In this document: piece by piece, positions 11,267-24,276 of the stretch
How positions within the stretch are numbered: position 1 is the first letter of the stretch
How the letters are laid out: the number at the start of each line of letters is the position of its first letter
NCBI GenBank assembly: GCA_023105745.1
Contig: JALGQZ010000009.1
Location: 42,995,967-43,059,966 of the forward strand
Reading direction: 5' to 3'
Origin: Austropuccinia psidii
Lineage: Eukaryota > Basidiomycota > Pucciniomycetes > Pucciniales > Sphaerophragmiaceae
Length of the DNA stretch: 64,000 nucleotides
The notes under the pieces: generated by a model
What the model saw: the letters and a program-made list of their open reading frames with translations, nothing else
Databases searched by the model: none
Told to the model about the DNA's origin: nothing
Position numbers and translations under genes: made by a program

Positions 11267-12980
11267 AAATGGAAGAAACTATTCAGTCCAACCAGATGGA
11301 TGTGGAAAAGGAAGAGGCAAGACCAAATCCAGAAATGCCAAATCTTCCTCAAGAAAGACACATATGGAGGATGCCAGAGTTGCCCCCCATTCACCAAGGT
11401 CTGTACCCACAAACTTTGACATGAATTCTGAATCTGGACTTATTAATGATAATATTTTAAGGGCTGAACCACTTTCAAGTGGTAGAAATAGAAATTTATC
11501 AAAGCCAATTCAAAAATTGGTTCAGAGCAGCCAAAGAAGAGGAGTGGGAAATATTCCCAAGCCTTTGGCAGGGGGAAATGAACTCCTACTTACACATCAA
11601 GAGCTTTCTGGATCAGGAGAAGAACATAGAACTCTTAGGAGGTTGGAGCTCATTGTCTTGCAAAGAAAAATTCAAGAAGATAAAGAATTGGTTGAAGAAC
11701 CAAAGTCTTTTATCCATAGACCAGGAGAAGGAACTGGAAATGACTCCAGCTTTGGAGACAGAAGGCCCAGTGGCGTCTACCAGCTCCAGAAGTGTCCAAA
11801 GACAAGCCCAAAGGACCTCAGAAGAAGCAGAAAGGTCCCAAGAACCATCAAGGAAAGGGAAAAGGCAAAGCCGATTGGCACAGACCTTACCCACAAGGGT
11901 ACAGGCTCCCCAAATTGGAACCTTCAGCCATGGACAGTATCTTCAATATGGCCAGGACTCTTATCGAATTCACAGCCAAGGAGCAGGAAAGGATGAAAAG
12001 AACTTTTCCATGGCAATAATACAAGAAATACATTTTGTTAAAACCAGTATTAATGTAGAAATTGGTAAAATTGATGCAAAGTTAACTAAGATGACTTTGG
12101 AAATCAATGACTTGAAAAAGAATTACAAACATTCTTCTTAAATGCATAAGTCTATAATTGCCAAACTGGAATTACTTACCAATAAATGTGACAGAATTGA
12201 GAGTAAATATCATTTCCAAGATGATTAAATGGAAGATTTTTCCAAAGAAAAAATCAATAATCAACTTAGAGTTCTGAAGGACTATGTTTTGGCAGTGGCT
12301 GAGACTAAAAGTCAATTTGCCACACATTTGGCAAGAAGTGACAGTGAAAGGAAGAAATTAAAAAAGGAAATATTTGCACAAGCGGACCTAATTCATAAGC
12401 AGTATGAATCAAATCCACATATGCCAAGATATTCCACACCTTTGACCAAAGAAAACTTTCCGTGAAAGAAAGTCTGACCCCTTTTCTAGGAGAAAATGTT
12501 ATCTCTGTAAAAGATATTCCCAAATTGGAAGAATGGCCAAAATTCCCTGGTGAAGGAGAATACAACCATATTAAGTTAATCAGAGCTATTTATATGTTAC
12601 AAGAAGACTTTAACATACCTGATGAAGCTATAGTGGGCAAATTACACTCTCTGTTTACAAGAACTGCAAAGAAATGGTATTACAAGATGAGACAAGATCA
12701 TGGAAAATGTGATTGGTCTTGGTGGAAATCTGAAGTGATTACCAAATGGGCTAATAATTCTTGGAGGTTTAAAATGGAAAATGCTTTTGAAAGTGAGATT
12801 TTGAACTCAGAAAAGGATAAACCACTTACTTGGTTCTTCAAGCAGAAAGACAGATTATCTGCTTTACACCCAGATATTTGTGACACCATGATTAATATGA
12901 AAATATTAAGAAAATGTGGAGGAGAGCAGGAACCTGCTATCAAGTGCAGATGTGTAGAGCCCTGTTCAACAGAGGACTAG
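11253..12980 (+). pseudogene. gag: E2 Gag (N-terminal region and capsid-like domain), decayed
   Basis: Gag frame from the ATG at 11253 (MVYTRNGRNYSVQ, cf. MTPTRSGSNYSLQ in E3), open to TAA at 11994-11996. After frameshifts, coiled-coil-like pieces lie at 12229-12465 and the capsid-like region at 12462-12980 (KDIPKLEEWPKFPGEGEYNH, YKMRQDHGK, TWFFKQKDRL, KILRKCGG). It is cut by TAG at 12978-12980 where E3 has a Tyr codon context. Confidence 0.75.
11267..12141 (+). pseudogene. E2 ORF1 second exon, overlapping gag
   Basis: In the spliced frame the exon opens with EETIQSNQMD and RHIWRMPELP, which match the E3 exon (SNQMD, RHKWRMPELP). It meets TGA and TAA stops between about 11420 and 11461, then runs open from about 11479 to 12141. 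The open part (IEIYQSQFKNWF, EMNSYL, IKNWLKNQSLL) is clearly homologous to E3 ORF1. This frame is one base out of phase with Gag. Function unknown; the C-terminal third is basic. Confidence 0.55.
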
Positions 12981-13043
12981 ATTAATGCAATGGAAGATAT
13001 CATTAATATAACAAGCATGGGTAAAACTTGAACTAAAATTCCT

Positions 13044-14117
13044 ATGGAGTCCAAAATGGTCCCAAGGATTTCCAGAGAAGACAGAAAACATGAAAAACCT
13101 GTCTTGAAGTGTCATAAATGTGTAAGCACTTCACATTTAGCCAACACTTGCACCAAAAAGACAAAAATCATTGAAGTTCAAGTCATTGAAGAAGTTCAGT
13201 GTACTGAAGAGAAAGAGAAATCTGACCTAGATTCTGCAATCTCTGAAGATACACCAGTAGAGGACTATTCCATTGAAAAAATTATAGCTTTCTTTGAATT
13301 CACAGAAGTCCATACTCACTTACCACAGTACAGTGAAGATTATCACAACCTGATCAATATCCAAGATTCCAGAATGTGTGGAACCAAACCTGCTAGAGGC
13401 AAAGGGTACACTGCTGGAGCATCTTGTATCACATCAATCCTGATGAATGATATTGAAGCCAAAGTAAATTTGGATACAAGAACATTTTGTACTTGTGTGG
13501 GTGAAGATTATCTTCAAGCCATACACCCTGGATGGAAAGATCATCCATTACCAATAGAGGGTGTACAATTTAGTAGTGCCAGTAATAATATGCACCCTTT
13601 AGGTATATTGGACACTAATCTTGTATTTCCACACCCAGAAGGAAGTATTAGAGTGAAAACTGAGATTGTACTAATGGACAATTGCACATCTCAGCACATC
13701 ATTCTTGGAAATGATTACTTGAATATTTATGGTATTGACATCAATAACCATAAAGACAGATATTTCACAATTGGACAAAACAAAAGACAAAAATTTGCTT
13801 TTTCCAATATTTCAAAACAAATATCAATGCTATTTTCTAAAAAAGATATTTATAAGGAAGAATTTGTGGCCAATCAACTTGTTGAGGCACAAATTAATCC
13901 ATCATTGTCACCAAAGATGAGACATGAACTTTTTGATGTGTTATACACATATAATGATGCATTTGCCTCTGATAATGAACCATTAGGTGCTATAAAAGGA
14001 CATGGAGCTTATATTACTCTAAATATTGACAGACCATATCCTCCAGTACTTAGGAGACCAGCTTATCCAGCTAGTCTCAGATCTAGAGAAGCCTTGGAAA
14101 AAATATCCAAGAATTGA
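13044..14117 (+). CDS. E2 nucleocapsid-protease-RT N-terminus, frame fragment
   Basis: A 357-codon open segment in the same frame as the capsid piece. It contains the CCHC zinc knuckle [14 protein letters not shown] (13110-13151), the retroviral-type aspartic protease region (TAGASCIT, then [11 protein letters not shown] near 13470, then ILGNDYL) and the start of reverse transcriptase ([21 protein letters not shown]). The protease active-site triad is DTR where the family has D(S/T)G, so the enzyme should be dead. A frameshift near 14100 moves to the next segment. Confidence 0.8.
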   Translation: MESKMVPRISREDRKHEKPVLKCHKCVSTSHLANTCTKKTKIIEVQVIEEVQCTEEKEKSDLDSAISEDTPVEDYSIEKIIAFFEFTEVHTHLPQYSEDYHNLINIQDSRMCGTKPARGKGYTAGASCITSILMNDIEAKVNLDTRTFCTCVGEDYLQAIHPGWKDHPLPIEGVQFSSASNNMHPLGILDTNLVFPHPEGSIRVKTEIVLMDNCTSQHIILGNDYLNIYGIDINNHKDRYFTIGQNKRQKFAFSNISKQISMLFSKKDIYKEEFVANQLVEAQINPSLSPKMRHELFDVLYTYNDAFASDNEPLGAIKGHGAYITLNIDRPYPPVLRRPAYPASLRSREALEKISKN

Positions 14118-14956
14118 TCCAACTTGGTGTACTAAGGAAAGTAGGCCATAATGAAGAAGTTGAAGTGACAACACCTGTTATTATTGCTTGGCATAATGAT
14201 AAATCAAGGATGGTTGGAGATTCTAGAGCATTGAATACCTACACACTTCCAGATAGGTATCCAATTCCTATAGTTCAAGAAACATTGACCAAATTGTCTA
14301 AAGCCAAGTATATAACATCAATGGATGCATTGAAAGGCTTTCAAAAAAATGTTTGGACCCCAAAATCTAAGAAATTACTTAGAGTTATCACTAACTGTGG
14401 TATTTATGAGTATCTTAAAATGCCATTTGGTATTAAGAATGCCCCATTTCATTATCAAATAATGATGAATACCATCTTCCCCACAGAACTATCTGAAGGA
14501 TGGCTTATCATTTATATTGATGATATAATCATATGTTCTGATTCATGGTCTTTTCACCTCGAAAGACTTGAAAGAGTACTTCATAAAGTTGCAGAAGTGA
14601 ATATGAAGATTTCACTCAAGAAATGCAATTTTGGTTTCGAAGAACTCAAAGCATTAGGACATATTGTTTCTGGTTTAATCTTGGGTATTGACAAAACTAA
14701 AGTGGAAGCAGTGTTACTTAAGCCAGTACCTCAGATCAAGAAAGAAATGATGTCTTTTCTAGGATTTGCCAGTTATAATAGGCAACACTTGAAAGACTTT
14801 GCAATTCTAGCCAAGTCACTCTATAAAATCAGTGATCAACAAACAGTATTTGAGATGACACAGGAGAGAATTAAAGGTTATGAGAAGATAAGAGAAGCTC
14901 TTACAGAAGCACATTTACTCCTCATGCCTGACTGGAATATACCTTTTAAATTGTAA
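14114..14956 (+). CDS. E2 reverse transcriptase, frame fragment
   Basis: 280-codon open segment covering RT fingers, palm and thumb: [32 protein letters not shown], the intact catalytic [10 protein letters not shown] (about 14513), and the [18 protein letters not shown] connection. It ends at TAA (14954-14956) in place of the Tyr of the RNase H start LYIDACG. Family role: copies element RNA into DNA in the cytoplasmic particle. Confidence 0.85.
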   Translation: MIQLGVLRKVGHNEEVEVTTPVIIAWHNDKSRMVGDSRALNTYTLPDRYPIPIVQETLTKLSKAKYITSMDALKGFQKNVWTPKSKKLLRVITNCGIYEYLKMPFGIKNAPFHYQIMMNTIFPTELSEGWLIIYIDDIIICSDSWSFHLERLERVLHKVAEVNMKISLKKCNFGFEELKALGHIVSGLILGIDKTKVEAVLLKPVPQIKKEMMSFLGFASYNRQHLKDFAILAKSLYKISDQQTVFEMTQERIKGYEKIREALTEAHLLLMPDWNIPFKL

Positions 14957-15480
14957 ATTGATGCATGTGGAGATGGATTAGGGGCGGCCCTACATCAAGT
15001 CCAAATTATTGATGAAAAACCTACAGAAGGACCAGTTTACTACATCTCAAGACAAATAAAACCGACAGAAGCCAGATATAGTGCAAGCCAAATGGAGTGC
15101 CTATGTTTGGTATGGGCACTTGAGAAATTGCACTATTATCTTGTTGGAAGTGTTTTTGAAGTGATAACTGACTGTAATGCCGTGAAATCACTTCTTAACA
15201 TGAAAACTCCCAACAGACATATATTGAGATGGCAAATAGGCATTCAAGAATATAGAGGAAACATGACTATAGTTCATAAAGAAGGAAACATTCACAAGAA
15301 TGCTGATGGATTTAGCAGGTGGGCATTAGCCAATACTCCTGATAATCAAGCTTATTTACCTTTGGAAGTGGAACCACAGATTCCCATTGAAGGAATTAAC
15401 ATAACTGATATTGGGACTGAATTCTTTGAGGAAGTCAGAGAATCTTATAAGCAAGACAAGAATTTCCATATCTTGACTTC
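14957..15480 (+). pseudogene. E2 RNase H region, interrupted by E3
   Basis: Continues in frame after the [17 protein letters not shown], an open 133-codon run with [38 protein letters not shown] and KNADGFSRW, then a linker. At 15480 coding stops at the E3 LTR. The DSG-type RNase H acidic residues are retained in part. Confidence 0.8.
15476..15480 (+). repeat. E3 target-site duplication, left copy (ACTTC)
   Basis: ACTTC occurs directly before the E3 5' LTR and directly after its 3' LTR (26450-26454). Confidence 0.92.
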
Positions 15481-17650
15481 TGTGAGCTCGTGAGGTATGT
15501 ATAACATACCCATAAGGCCACAAATGATTTTATAGACAGTTAATTTTGCCTTAAACAGACTTTTTAATTGAATTTAAAATAAAAAATAACAAAAAATAAG
15601 TATAACTTTTTTTTGGATAAATAAAGTTATAATTATTATGTCATTTTTGGATTCTACACCAAAAATAACCTAGGGTACACCCATAGGGTGTTATACCCAA
15701 AAACACTTATTTCTTGTGTTATTGGAAGATTTAAGAATCTCACAGTACTAATGTAACTTTTTTAACATTTTTTAAAAATTGTTAAATTTAAGCTTAAATA
15801 AGCTTAAATTTAAAGTTGCATAAGGTTAATGCAAACTTACCAAAATTTTAGTTAAAATTGAGGTGTGGTGTATATTTACTGAATTGGATAAGGATTTGCC
15901 ATACAGAATGTAAATCCTGCATGAGCTCAATTTAAAAGGGTTTAAAGCCATGGTATGGCTTTAAATAAATAAAAGGGCAAAATCCACGCAAAAAGGTGGG
16001 ACAAAGGAAAAAGACCAAATAGAGCTGGGGTACCCAACTTTTTGGATCTGCAATGATTCAATTAAGGTTGTCCACCTGTATTGGAGGATTTTCAACCTTT
16101 TTAAACTTTAAGATTAGACTTTGATCCAACCTTAAGGTTTAAACTGGTTTTATCCCAATTTGGACAGGAATTTCAAGCTGCCAAAGGGTAAATCCCAATA
16201 TGGAGGCTTGAAATCAAGGTTTTAAGAACTTTCAAAGCTTAAATAAGCTTAAAACTTTAAAGCTTCAAGCATTAAAACCTTATCAAAACTTAAGGTTTGG
16301 TGTGTATTGCTATTTTACGCGGAAAAATAGCCATAACTTCAAAAATTCATTAAAAATCAAATTCTTAATGGATTTGCTTGAAATTTCACACAACTTAAAA
16401 TTTGATATTATCTATATATAAATTGAATTTTAAGTATCTTTAATAAATAAATTTCCTGGGTAATTAGCCTGGAAGCTTACTCTTTTAATTAAACTCAAAG
16501 AAAATTATGATTTCTTTAAAATTTAATTAAAAATTGAGTTTAAGAGATTTTTGCTTGAAACTCTAATTTTAAGTTGTTCATGTGATGAACTTCAATATAA
16601 ATAACCTTATTTTATATGAAAACTTAAAATAGTTAAACTAAATTAGGATTAAAGTTATTTGGAGTTAAGAATAACACTGGTAACTTTAAATTGGAAGTAA
16701 AAATAAGTTGCCTTAAGTTAAGAACTTTATTTTTAAGCATGGTTTTTCAGTTTTGACCTGAGCACGCCCTCCATATTCATTATGAATCATGAGAGCTGCT
16801 CTGAAGACATAAAAAGAGTCTTTTCATCACTGTTTTTGTCCATCATTCATTATTAATCCAATCATATTAGAAATTTAAACAGGTAGAGTTTTATTAAATA
16901 TAAGATCTTATTATTAAAAGGAATTCTTAAGTTATTTTTATTCTTTATTTATTAAAATTAAAGAATTGAAGTCATAGAATTTAGATTATTGTTGTAATCA
17001 CCAATGATATATTTTATTATATAAAATTATCATTTTAAATATCTTTTAAAATCCACAAGTTCCTCTCAAAAACTCTTTAATCATAATTTATATTATAAAA
17101 AGTTGTTTTATCTTTAAATTTATTGATTTTTGACGTGTTTTTTAGCTTATAACCTTTATTTAGTATAATAACTGTTGTATTAGACTTGTTGTATTGAATA
17201 AATCTTATAAGTAAGTTTTCTTTAAAGTTCTATATTTTTTTATCTAAATATTAGTTTTTTTATATAGAATTTTTATTCTAAAAGAATTATTTCTGCACAG
17301 TGTGTGTTTAATTCTTTTTATAAATAATATTTATATTATTTATAAGTGGTTAATATTCATATTTTCCACGTGTAATTGTCTCATTAAGAGCTTTACACTT
17401 CTTATTGTTATAACTGTCAGTGACTATAACAATAATAGAATAATTATAATTTATTATAATTATTATTAATTTCTATTATTATATTATTATAATAATAATT
17501 AAATTTATTTTTTTATATATAATCATTTTTAATAATTATATTTAAATTTGTGGTTATAATATTTTATTATATTATATATTTCTATTGAGGAAAGTCATAG
17601 TACTCTTGATTTTGCTACTATTATCAAGAGTTTCATAGACAAACCTTACA
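15481..17650 (+). repeat. E3 5' LTR
   Basis: TGTGAG...CTTACA, 2,170 bp, matching 24277-26449. Near the 3' end there are dense short AT-rich inverted repeats (about 17400-17580). Confidence 0.93.
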
Positions 17651-17668
17651 TTTGGGGGCCTGGCCGTG
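17651..17668 (+). other. E3 putative primer-binding site
   Basis: TTTGGGGGCCTGGCCGTG at the LTR junction, identical to that of E2. Confidence 0.65.
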
Positions 17669-18204
17669 ATTTTAAACCAATTTTTGGGACATAAATCATA
17701 CTCTAGACCTTATTTTACTGTTTTTTGACGTAAAATTGCCATATTTGTCTTAATATTGGCTTTTTTGGGACTTATCCCTTATAAATAATCTTTATAATAT
17801 TAATAAAGTTAATTTCTTCTTAAGAATATTGTTTGAAACAATATACTATTGAGTGATTTGGAATAAATTTCTTTTGTCTAACTAGTGGCTTTTTCACATC
17901 ACAGACTTGAAATTTATTCTTTGAGTTATTCTAGTATAAAAGTGAATAATAATACAATTTTGATTAATTAACTTGTTAATTGCATAATTATTATTTCTTT
18001 AAAGAAAATAATAAATCAAAAAAAAATCTTTAAAAATAAAAATCTTTACTAAAAATATTTTTTCTTTTTTTATCTTAGACATTTTTGTTTATTTTTTGAC
18101 GTAATTTACCATAAAGTACATAAAAACAACTTTATTTAATAAGTTGAGTTTTCAAGTTATTTTTATTATTTAATAAAACAACTTATATTTTTAATTTTCT
18201 CTAG
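17669..18204 (+). other. E3 leader, ending in a splice acceptor
   Basis: AT-rich untranslated leader. It ends in TTTTCTCTAG directly before TGTCTT of exon 1, which makes a good acceptor. Several GT donors are possible and I could not choose one. TGACGT words recur (TTTTTGACGTAA). Confidence 0.45.
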
Positions 18205-18321
18205 TGTCTTCAATCAGAGAAAGTTCTTCAGACTCTGAAGCCTCAGAGTCCAGTATTGAAATTCAAACCAGCCCAGCACCAAGGGGTTTAATAACCAAAG
18301 AGCCCTTTAAAGGTCCTGCAG
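18205..18321 (+). CDS. E3 first coding exon
   Basis: If the leader exon ends in A, splicing gives ATG TCT TCA ATC..., an uninterrupted 39-codon exon (SSIRESSSDSEASESSIEIQ...) that ends phase 1 at GCAG before GTGAAT. The peptide is acidic and Ser-rich. If the following intron is kept, this frame runs to TGA at 18366-18368, one base before the gag ATG (18370). Confidence 0.5.
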
Positions 18322-18383
18322 GTGAATTCAATTCAATTTTACTCTATTTTTTATTAAAATTGATGTGAAATGACTCCTACTAG
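18322..18383 (+). other. E3 putative phase-1 intron containing the gag ATG
   Basis: 62 bp, GTGAAT donor, CTCCTACTAG acceptor. The gag ATG lies 14 nt before the second exon. Confidence 0.5.
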
Positions 18384-20100
18384 AAGTGGAAGTAACTACT
18401 CCCTCCAATCAAATGGATCTGGACCAGGACATTCCAGCCACAAATCCAAAAGGCAAGAATGTCCTCCCAGAGGAGAGGCACAAATGGAGGATGCCAGAAC
18501 TTCCACAAGTTCCCAAAGGTTAGCCAGCACCTTTGAACCTCTTATTGAGAGTCCAGAAGCTGACATAACTTCTATTGCTGTTAGACCTGAACCATTTCCA
18601 ACAGGCAGCTGTTGAAATTTATCAATCCCAATGGAAAAACTGGTTCCTGGCGTCAAAACAACAAGAGTGGGAACTCCTTCCAAGTCTTTGGATAGGCACC
18701 ATGAACTCTTATCTTCAAGTGAAGAAGCTCATGGGGCCAGAAAAGACAGAAGATCTTCTGCTGGGTTGGACACCAATGTCTGTCAAAGGACAAGTCCAAC
18801 AGATCAAAGCTTGGTTGAAAAACCAAAGAATGTTGTCAGAGGATCAGAAGAAGAAATTGGCTCAAGGCAAGGACAACAGCCCAGTGGAAGCTGCTCAAGC
18901 ATCTACCAGCAAAAATCTGCCTCAACAAGTGCCAAACAAGCCCAAGCAAGCCCCAAAGACCAACCAGAAGGGCAAGCAAAAGGCAAAGGGAAAGGCAAAG
19001 CCCAAGTGGAACAAACCTTACCCTCAGAATTACAGAATCCCAAAGAAGGAAAAGACAGCCATGGACAATGTGTTCAATATGGCAAGAACTGTGATGGAAT
19101 TCAAAAACAAGGAGGAGGAAAGATTGAACCAATACTTTCCAAAGAAGTAGATCTTGTGAAACTTGTAACTTACTTTGAATCTTGTAATAAAGAAATTATG
19201 GCAAAATTTAAAGCATTTGATCATGTCCAACAAAAGTTAGGTAATGAGATACTACAAGTAAAAGACCAACAAAAGACCATAATTGGCCTTGAAAATGTTA
19301 ATAAGGCAAATATTTTGTCTTTGAAGCAAATTTGTGAAAGACTTAAGTTTAAAGTTACCTTACTCAATCAACCAGATGAACATTCAATTTCTTTTATAAC
19401 TGTACAGTTAAAAGAATTGAAAATACAAGTGCAAAACTTGGAAAACTCAACTGGTCACAATGCAGCTCTTTTTCAAGAACAATTGGAAAAAAGTGATAAA
19501 GAAAGACTTGAATTGAAAGAAGATATTCAATCAAGTATTAACAATATATCACTGAAACATGAATTGCCAAGGCAATCCACACCAATTATTGACAGAAATG
19601 TGCTTAACTTGAATAATGAATTACATCATACAATTTCAAGTCATGACGTGGAAACTGCTTGCAATTATAAGGACATTCCAAGATTAGAAGAATGGCCAAC
19701 CTTCAGTGGTGAAGGAGAATATAATCATATGGAATTTATGAAAACAATTGATATGTTTAAAGAATACTTTAACATACCAGATGAATACATAAGTGCCAGA
19801 TTACACTCATTATTTACCAAATCAGCAAAGAAATGCTATTATAAAATGAGACAAGACCATGGTAAACATTCTTGGCCTTGGTGGAAAGAACAAGTTATTT
19901 CCAAATGGGCTAATGATTCCTGGAGATTTAGAATGGAAAATTCTTTTGAAGAAGCCATTTTTAATATTGAGAGGGACAGGCCCATGACTTGGTTTCTTAA
20001 ACAAAAGGACAGGTTAACTTCCCTTCATCCTGATATGTCTGAAACAATGGTACATAAAAGGATATTAAGAAATGTGGTGGTGACCTTGAGCATGCTATAA
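18370..20100 (+). pseudogene. gag: E3 Gag
   Basis: Frame from ATG 18370 (MTPTRSGSNYSLQ), one in-frame TGA at 18613-18615, then open for 489 codons. The N-terminal half is low-complexity and basic (Lys/Gln/Gly-rich, overlapping ORF1). A long coiled-coil-like stretch follows (about 19150-19560), then the capsid-like domain ([56 protein letters not shown]). A one-base deletion in an A-run near 20075 relative to E2 ends the frame early, before the zinc knuckle. Gag assembles the particle around the RNA. Confidence 0.85.
18384..19150 (+). pseudogene. E3 ORF1 second exon, overlapping gag
   Basis: In the spliced frame it begins EVTTPSNQMDLDQD and RHKWRMPELPQVPKG, then meets TAG (18521) and TAA (18566). 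From 18575 it is open for 191 codons: AVEIYQSQWKNWFLASKQQEWELLPSLW, IKAWLKNQRML, then a Lys/Pro/Gln-rich basic tail ending NQYFPKK. It lies one base out of phase with Gag, which is itself open over the same DNA. The amino-acid match with E2 ORF1 is strong. No known domain recognised. Confidence 0.6.
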
Positions 20101-23100
20101 GAAGCAGATGTATTGAGCCTTTCTCTACAGAAGATTATATAAATGCTATGGAGGACATCACTACTAGAACAAAAATTGGAAGAAATTGGTCCAAAACCCC
20201 AATAGACAATAAGACTAGTGGGAAACCAATTTCAAAACCCAATAAACCACATGACAGACCTCCTTTGAAATGTCATAAATGTGGAAGCACATCTCATTTG
20301 GCAAACACTTGTCCAAAAAAGACAAGAGTTAATGAGATAAATGTTGAAAAAGTAGAAGATACAAAAGAAACTGATGTATCTTTACATGAAAGTGATTCTG
20401 AGCCTTCAGAAGAAGAAGAAGTATCAGAAGAACTTGGTATAGAGAACATTAATGTCTCTTTTGAGCTCACTGAGGTACATACTCACTTACCACAGTATAG
20501 TGATGAATGTATGGATCTCATACATGTGCAAGATGCCAAGATGCAAAAACCCAAACCTGCCAGAGGTAAAGGTTATACAGCTGGATCATCTTGTATCACT
20601 AATATTGTGATAAATAACATAGAAGCCAAGATACATCTTGACTCAGGTGCTTTTTGCACTTGTGTTGGAAAAGATTATCTTGACAAGATCTATACCAATT
20701 GGCAAGACAAGTTGATGCCAATTGAAGGTATAAAATTCAGCAGTGCTAGCCAAAACGTGCACCCTTTGGGTATATTGGAAGCAGCAATAATATTTCCTCA
20801 TCCTGCAGGAAGTGTAAGATTTAAAGCTGAATTTTTTGTTATGAATAATTGTACTTCACAACACTTTATACTTGGAAATGATTATCTCAATATCTATTGT
20901 ATTGATATTAATAATCATAAAGACAGATATTTAACTATAGGGGAAAATAAAAGGCAAAAATTCGCTTTTTCTCCAGAAAGAAGAGAAATCACTGTCATTA
21001 AACAAGTAACAAATGTTGACAAAGACAGATTTGTGTCATATCAGCTAAATGAAGCACAAATTAGTCCTGAATTAACATCAGAAATGAAGGAAGAACTTAT
21101 TGAAATTTTATTTCAATATAGAGAAGCTTTTGCTTCTGATAATGAACCACTTGGGGCTATAAAAGGCCATGAAGTGGATATCATGCTTAATGTGGAAAGA
21201 CCTTATCCGCCACTATTAAGAAGACCAGCTTACCCAGCTAGCCCTAGGGCTAGAGAAGCATTAGAAAGTCATATCAATGAACTGATGAAACTTGGAGTTC
21301 TTAGAAAAGTTGGACACAATGAGGAAGTGGAAGTTACAACTCCAGTGATCATTACTTGGCATAATGATAATTCAAGAATGGTTGGTGATTTTAGAGCACT
21401 GAATACCTATACTATTCCAGACAGGTATCCAATCCCTAGAATTAATGAGACTTTGACTCAATTATCCAAAGCAAGATTCATCACTTCTATGGATGCTCTA
21501 AAAGGCTTTCACCAGAATGTTTTGACACCTCATGCTAGGAAATTATTGAGAATAATTGCTCATTGTGGTATTTATGAATATTTGAGGATGCCTTTTGGTA
21601 TTATAAATGCACCCTCTCATTACCAAAGATTGATGAATACTATCTTCCCACATGAATTATCAGAGGGATGGTTAATCATTTATATTGATTACATTATAAT
21701 TTGTTCAGAAACCTGGCAATTACATTTAGAGAGACTTTCATTAGTACTTAAGAAAATTTTACAAGTGAACATGAAAATTTCTCTTAAAAAGTGTAATTTT
21801 GGGTTTCATGAGTTAAAAGCTCTGGGACATGTAGTCTCAGGACTAAGCCTTGGTTTTGATAAGAACAAAGTGGCTGCAGTTTTACTGAAACAGATGCCCC
21901 AGAACAAAAAAGAAATGATGTCTTTCTTAGGATTTGCCAGTTATTACATGCAACACCTTAAAGATTTTGCAACCCATGCCAGATCATTATACAGAATTTG
22001 TGATCAACAAACTGTTTTTGAAATGACTCATGAGAGAATTCAAGCATATGATAGAATCAAGTATGCCTTAACCAATGCACCATTATTACTGATGCCAGAC
22101 TGGAAACTTCCTTTCAAGCTGTATATTGATGCATGTGGTGAAGGTCTAGGAGCTGCTCTTCATCAAGTTCAAATTGTCAACAACAAGCCTTATGAAGGTC
22201 CAGTTTGTTTTATTTCAAGACAAATTAAACCTACTGAGGCCAGATATGGAGCTAGCCAAATGGAGTGACTTTGCCTTGTTTGGGCTCTGGAAAAACTTCA
22301 TTACTATCTTGATGGTATTGTGTTTGAAGTAATTACTGATTGTAATGCAGTAAAATCACTTCTTAACATGAAAACTCCAAACAGAAACATGTTAAGATGG
22401 CAGATTGCTATACAGTAGTATAGAGGTAATATGACCATAGTACATAAAGCTGGAAATATTCACAAGAATGCTGATGGCTTGAGTAAATGGGCATTACCCA
22501 ATACACCTGACAATCCTGCCTATGTTCCTACAAGTGTAGAACCTCAAATTCCAATTGAAGGGATTAATATCACAGATGTTGGAACAGAATTCTTTGATGA
22601 AGTTAGAGAAAGCTATAAGCAAGATAAAAATTGCCATATACTTACTGCTCTACTTGACAAAGATTGCAAAGATACAGCATTGGCTAATTCTCTTGTTGAT
22701 AATCGGAAAACATCTTATGACAACAGAAGATTCCATTTATTTGATGGTATATTATATCATAGGTCTAAACACACATGCGTCATGGTCCTATGTAGTAGAA
22801 TGTTGATTAACACAATACTACTAGAATGCCATGATAACATTTATTCTGGACATCTGTCTGAAGACAGAACAATGGAAAGAATTAAGACATGTGCCTGGTG
22901 GCCATCTTGGAGAAAAGATGTCATTGAGTACTGTCATAGTTGTGATAGATGCCAGAAAGCCAATAAAGCCACTGGTAAAGGATTTGGTTTAATGATCCAT
23001 ATTCAAGAACCAAGTACCCCATGGGAAGTGGTTCACATGGATTGGGTAACTGCCTTACCACCTGGAGGTGATAAAAGTTACAATGCATGTCTTGTTATTG

Positions 23101-24137
23101 TAGACAGATATAGCAAAACACCAATCTTTTTACCATGTCATAAGGATGACACAGCTATGGATACAGCTCTTTTGATCTGGAATAGAGTAATATCCCATAC
23201 TGGTCTCTTTAAAAATATCATTAGTGACAGAGACCCAAAATTTACATCAGCCTTATGGACTAATTTACATAAGCTTTTGGGTACAAAACTATCATTCTCA
23301 ACAGCATACCACCCACAAACAGAGGGCTTAGCAGAAAGAATGATTCAAACCCTTGAGGACATGATCAGAAGATTTTGTGCTTATGGCCTGGAGTTTAAAG
23401 ATTCTGACGGCTTTACCCATGATTGGTGTACTCTTATACCAGCATTGGAATTAGCCTATAACACCTCCATCCATGCTTCCACAGGCAAGACTCCTGCAAT
23501 GTTAGAAAAAGGATGGAACCCCAAACTTCCAGTTGATACATTGAAGAAAGATCTAGTTGATTCTCATCCAACTACTTCAAGCTTTAAATTGTTGCTTGAT
23601 AAAGTGAGGCACCATGCAAATCAAAGCATGAATTATGCCTTTGAATATGCTAAACAGAAATGGGATAAAAGTCATAAAGCCCCAGAATTCAAAGTAGGGG
23701 ACCTGATACTAGTTTCAACCTTGAACTTTAATAATCTCAAAGGCCCAAAGAAATTGAAAGATTCCTTTGCAGGACCATTTATTATCAAAGCCCTTCATGG
23801 GACAAATGCAGTACAAGTGGAACTTTCAGGAGAGTTAGGAAACAAACATCCAACTTTTCCTGTCAGTCTTGTAAAGCATTACACTTCAAATGATAAGGAA
23901 TTATTTCCTTTAAGAAATGAAACACCCTTATAGGTACCCCCACTTGAACCAAGTGAGGAGAAGAAAGTACTGAAAGTCTTAAAAGAAAGGAGACTTAGGG
24001 GTAAAAATGAAAGAGAATACTTAGTCAGGTACAGAAATCCACAACATGAAGATGAGTGGATTGGAGAAAGTAAAATACCTGATTCCCAAACGTTTCTCAG
24101 AAGATTCAGACATGAGAAAAGACCAATTCCTCAGTAA
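20101..24137 (+). pseudogene. pol: E3 Pol: nucleocapsid to chromodomain
   Basis: Single reading frame after the deletion. Order: CCHC knuckle [14 protein letters not shown] (about 20273), aspartic protease with [10 protein letters not shown] (20640), reverse transcriptase ([33 protein letters not shown]), RNase H ([16 protein letters not shown]), integrase HHCC finger ([12 protein letters not shown]...CDRCQK, about 22830-22955), DDE core ([31 protein letters not shown]), and chromodomain (YLVRYRNPQHEDEW, about 24020-24070). It is open from about 20101 to 22265, from 22431 to 23930, and after TAG 23931 to TAA 24137. The palm motif is YIDYIIICS instead of YIDD, which removes a catalytic aspartate. 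Confidence 0.88.
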
Positions 24138-24267
24138 AAAGTTTGAATTGTGTGATTTACATACTTGATAAGTATGAGTAGAGAGGTTGGACAGTGGATT
24201 ATACCCCCCCAAATAACTTGGGGGTATACTACAAGAAGAAAAATTGTGGTACAATTTTTTTTTTGCT

Positions 24268-24276
24268 GGTAGGGAA
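24268..24276 (+). other. E3 polypurine tract
   Basis: GGTAGGGAA directly before the 3' LTR. Its counterpart in E2 is GGTGGGAGGGAA. It would prime plus-strand DNA synthesis. Confidence 0.7.

Noticed and set aside
18518..18603. A second intron inside E2/E3 ORF1 (from GTTAGC to CCAACAG in E3) that would skip the stops
   Set aside because: The phases do not restore the ORF1 frame in E3, so I treat the stops as decay.
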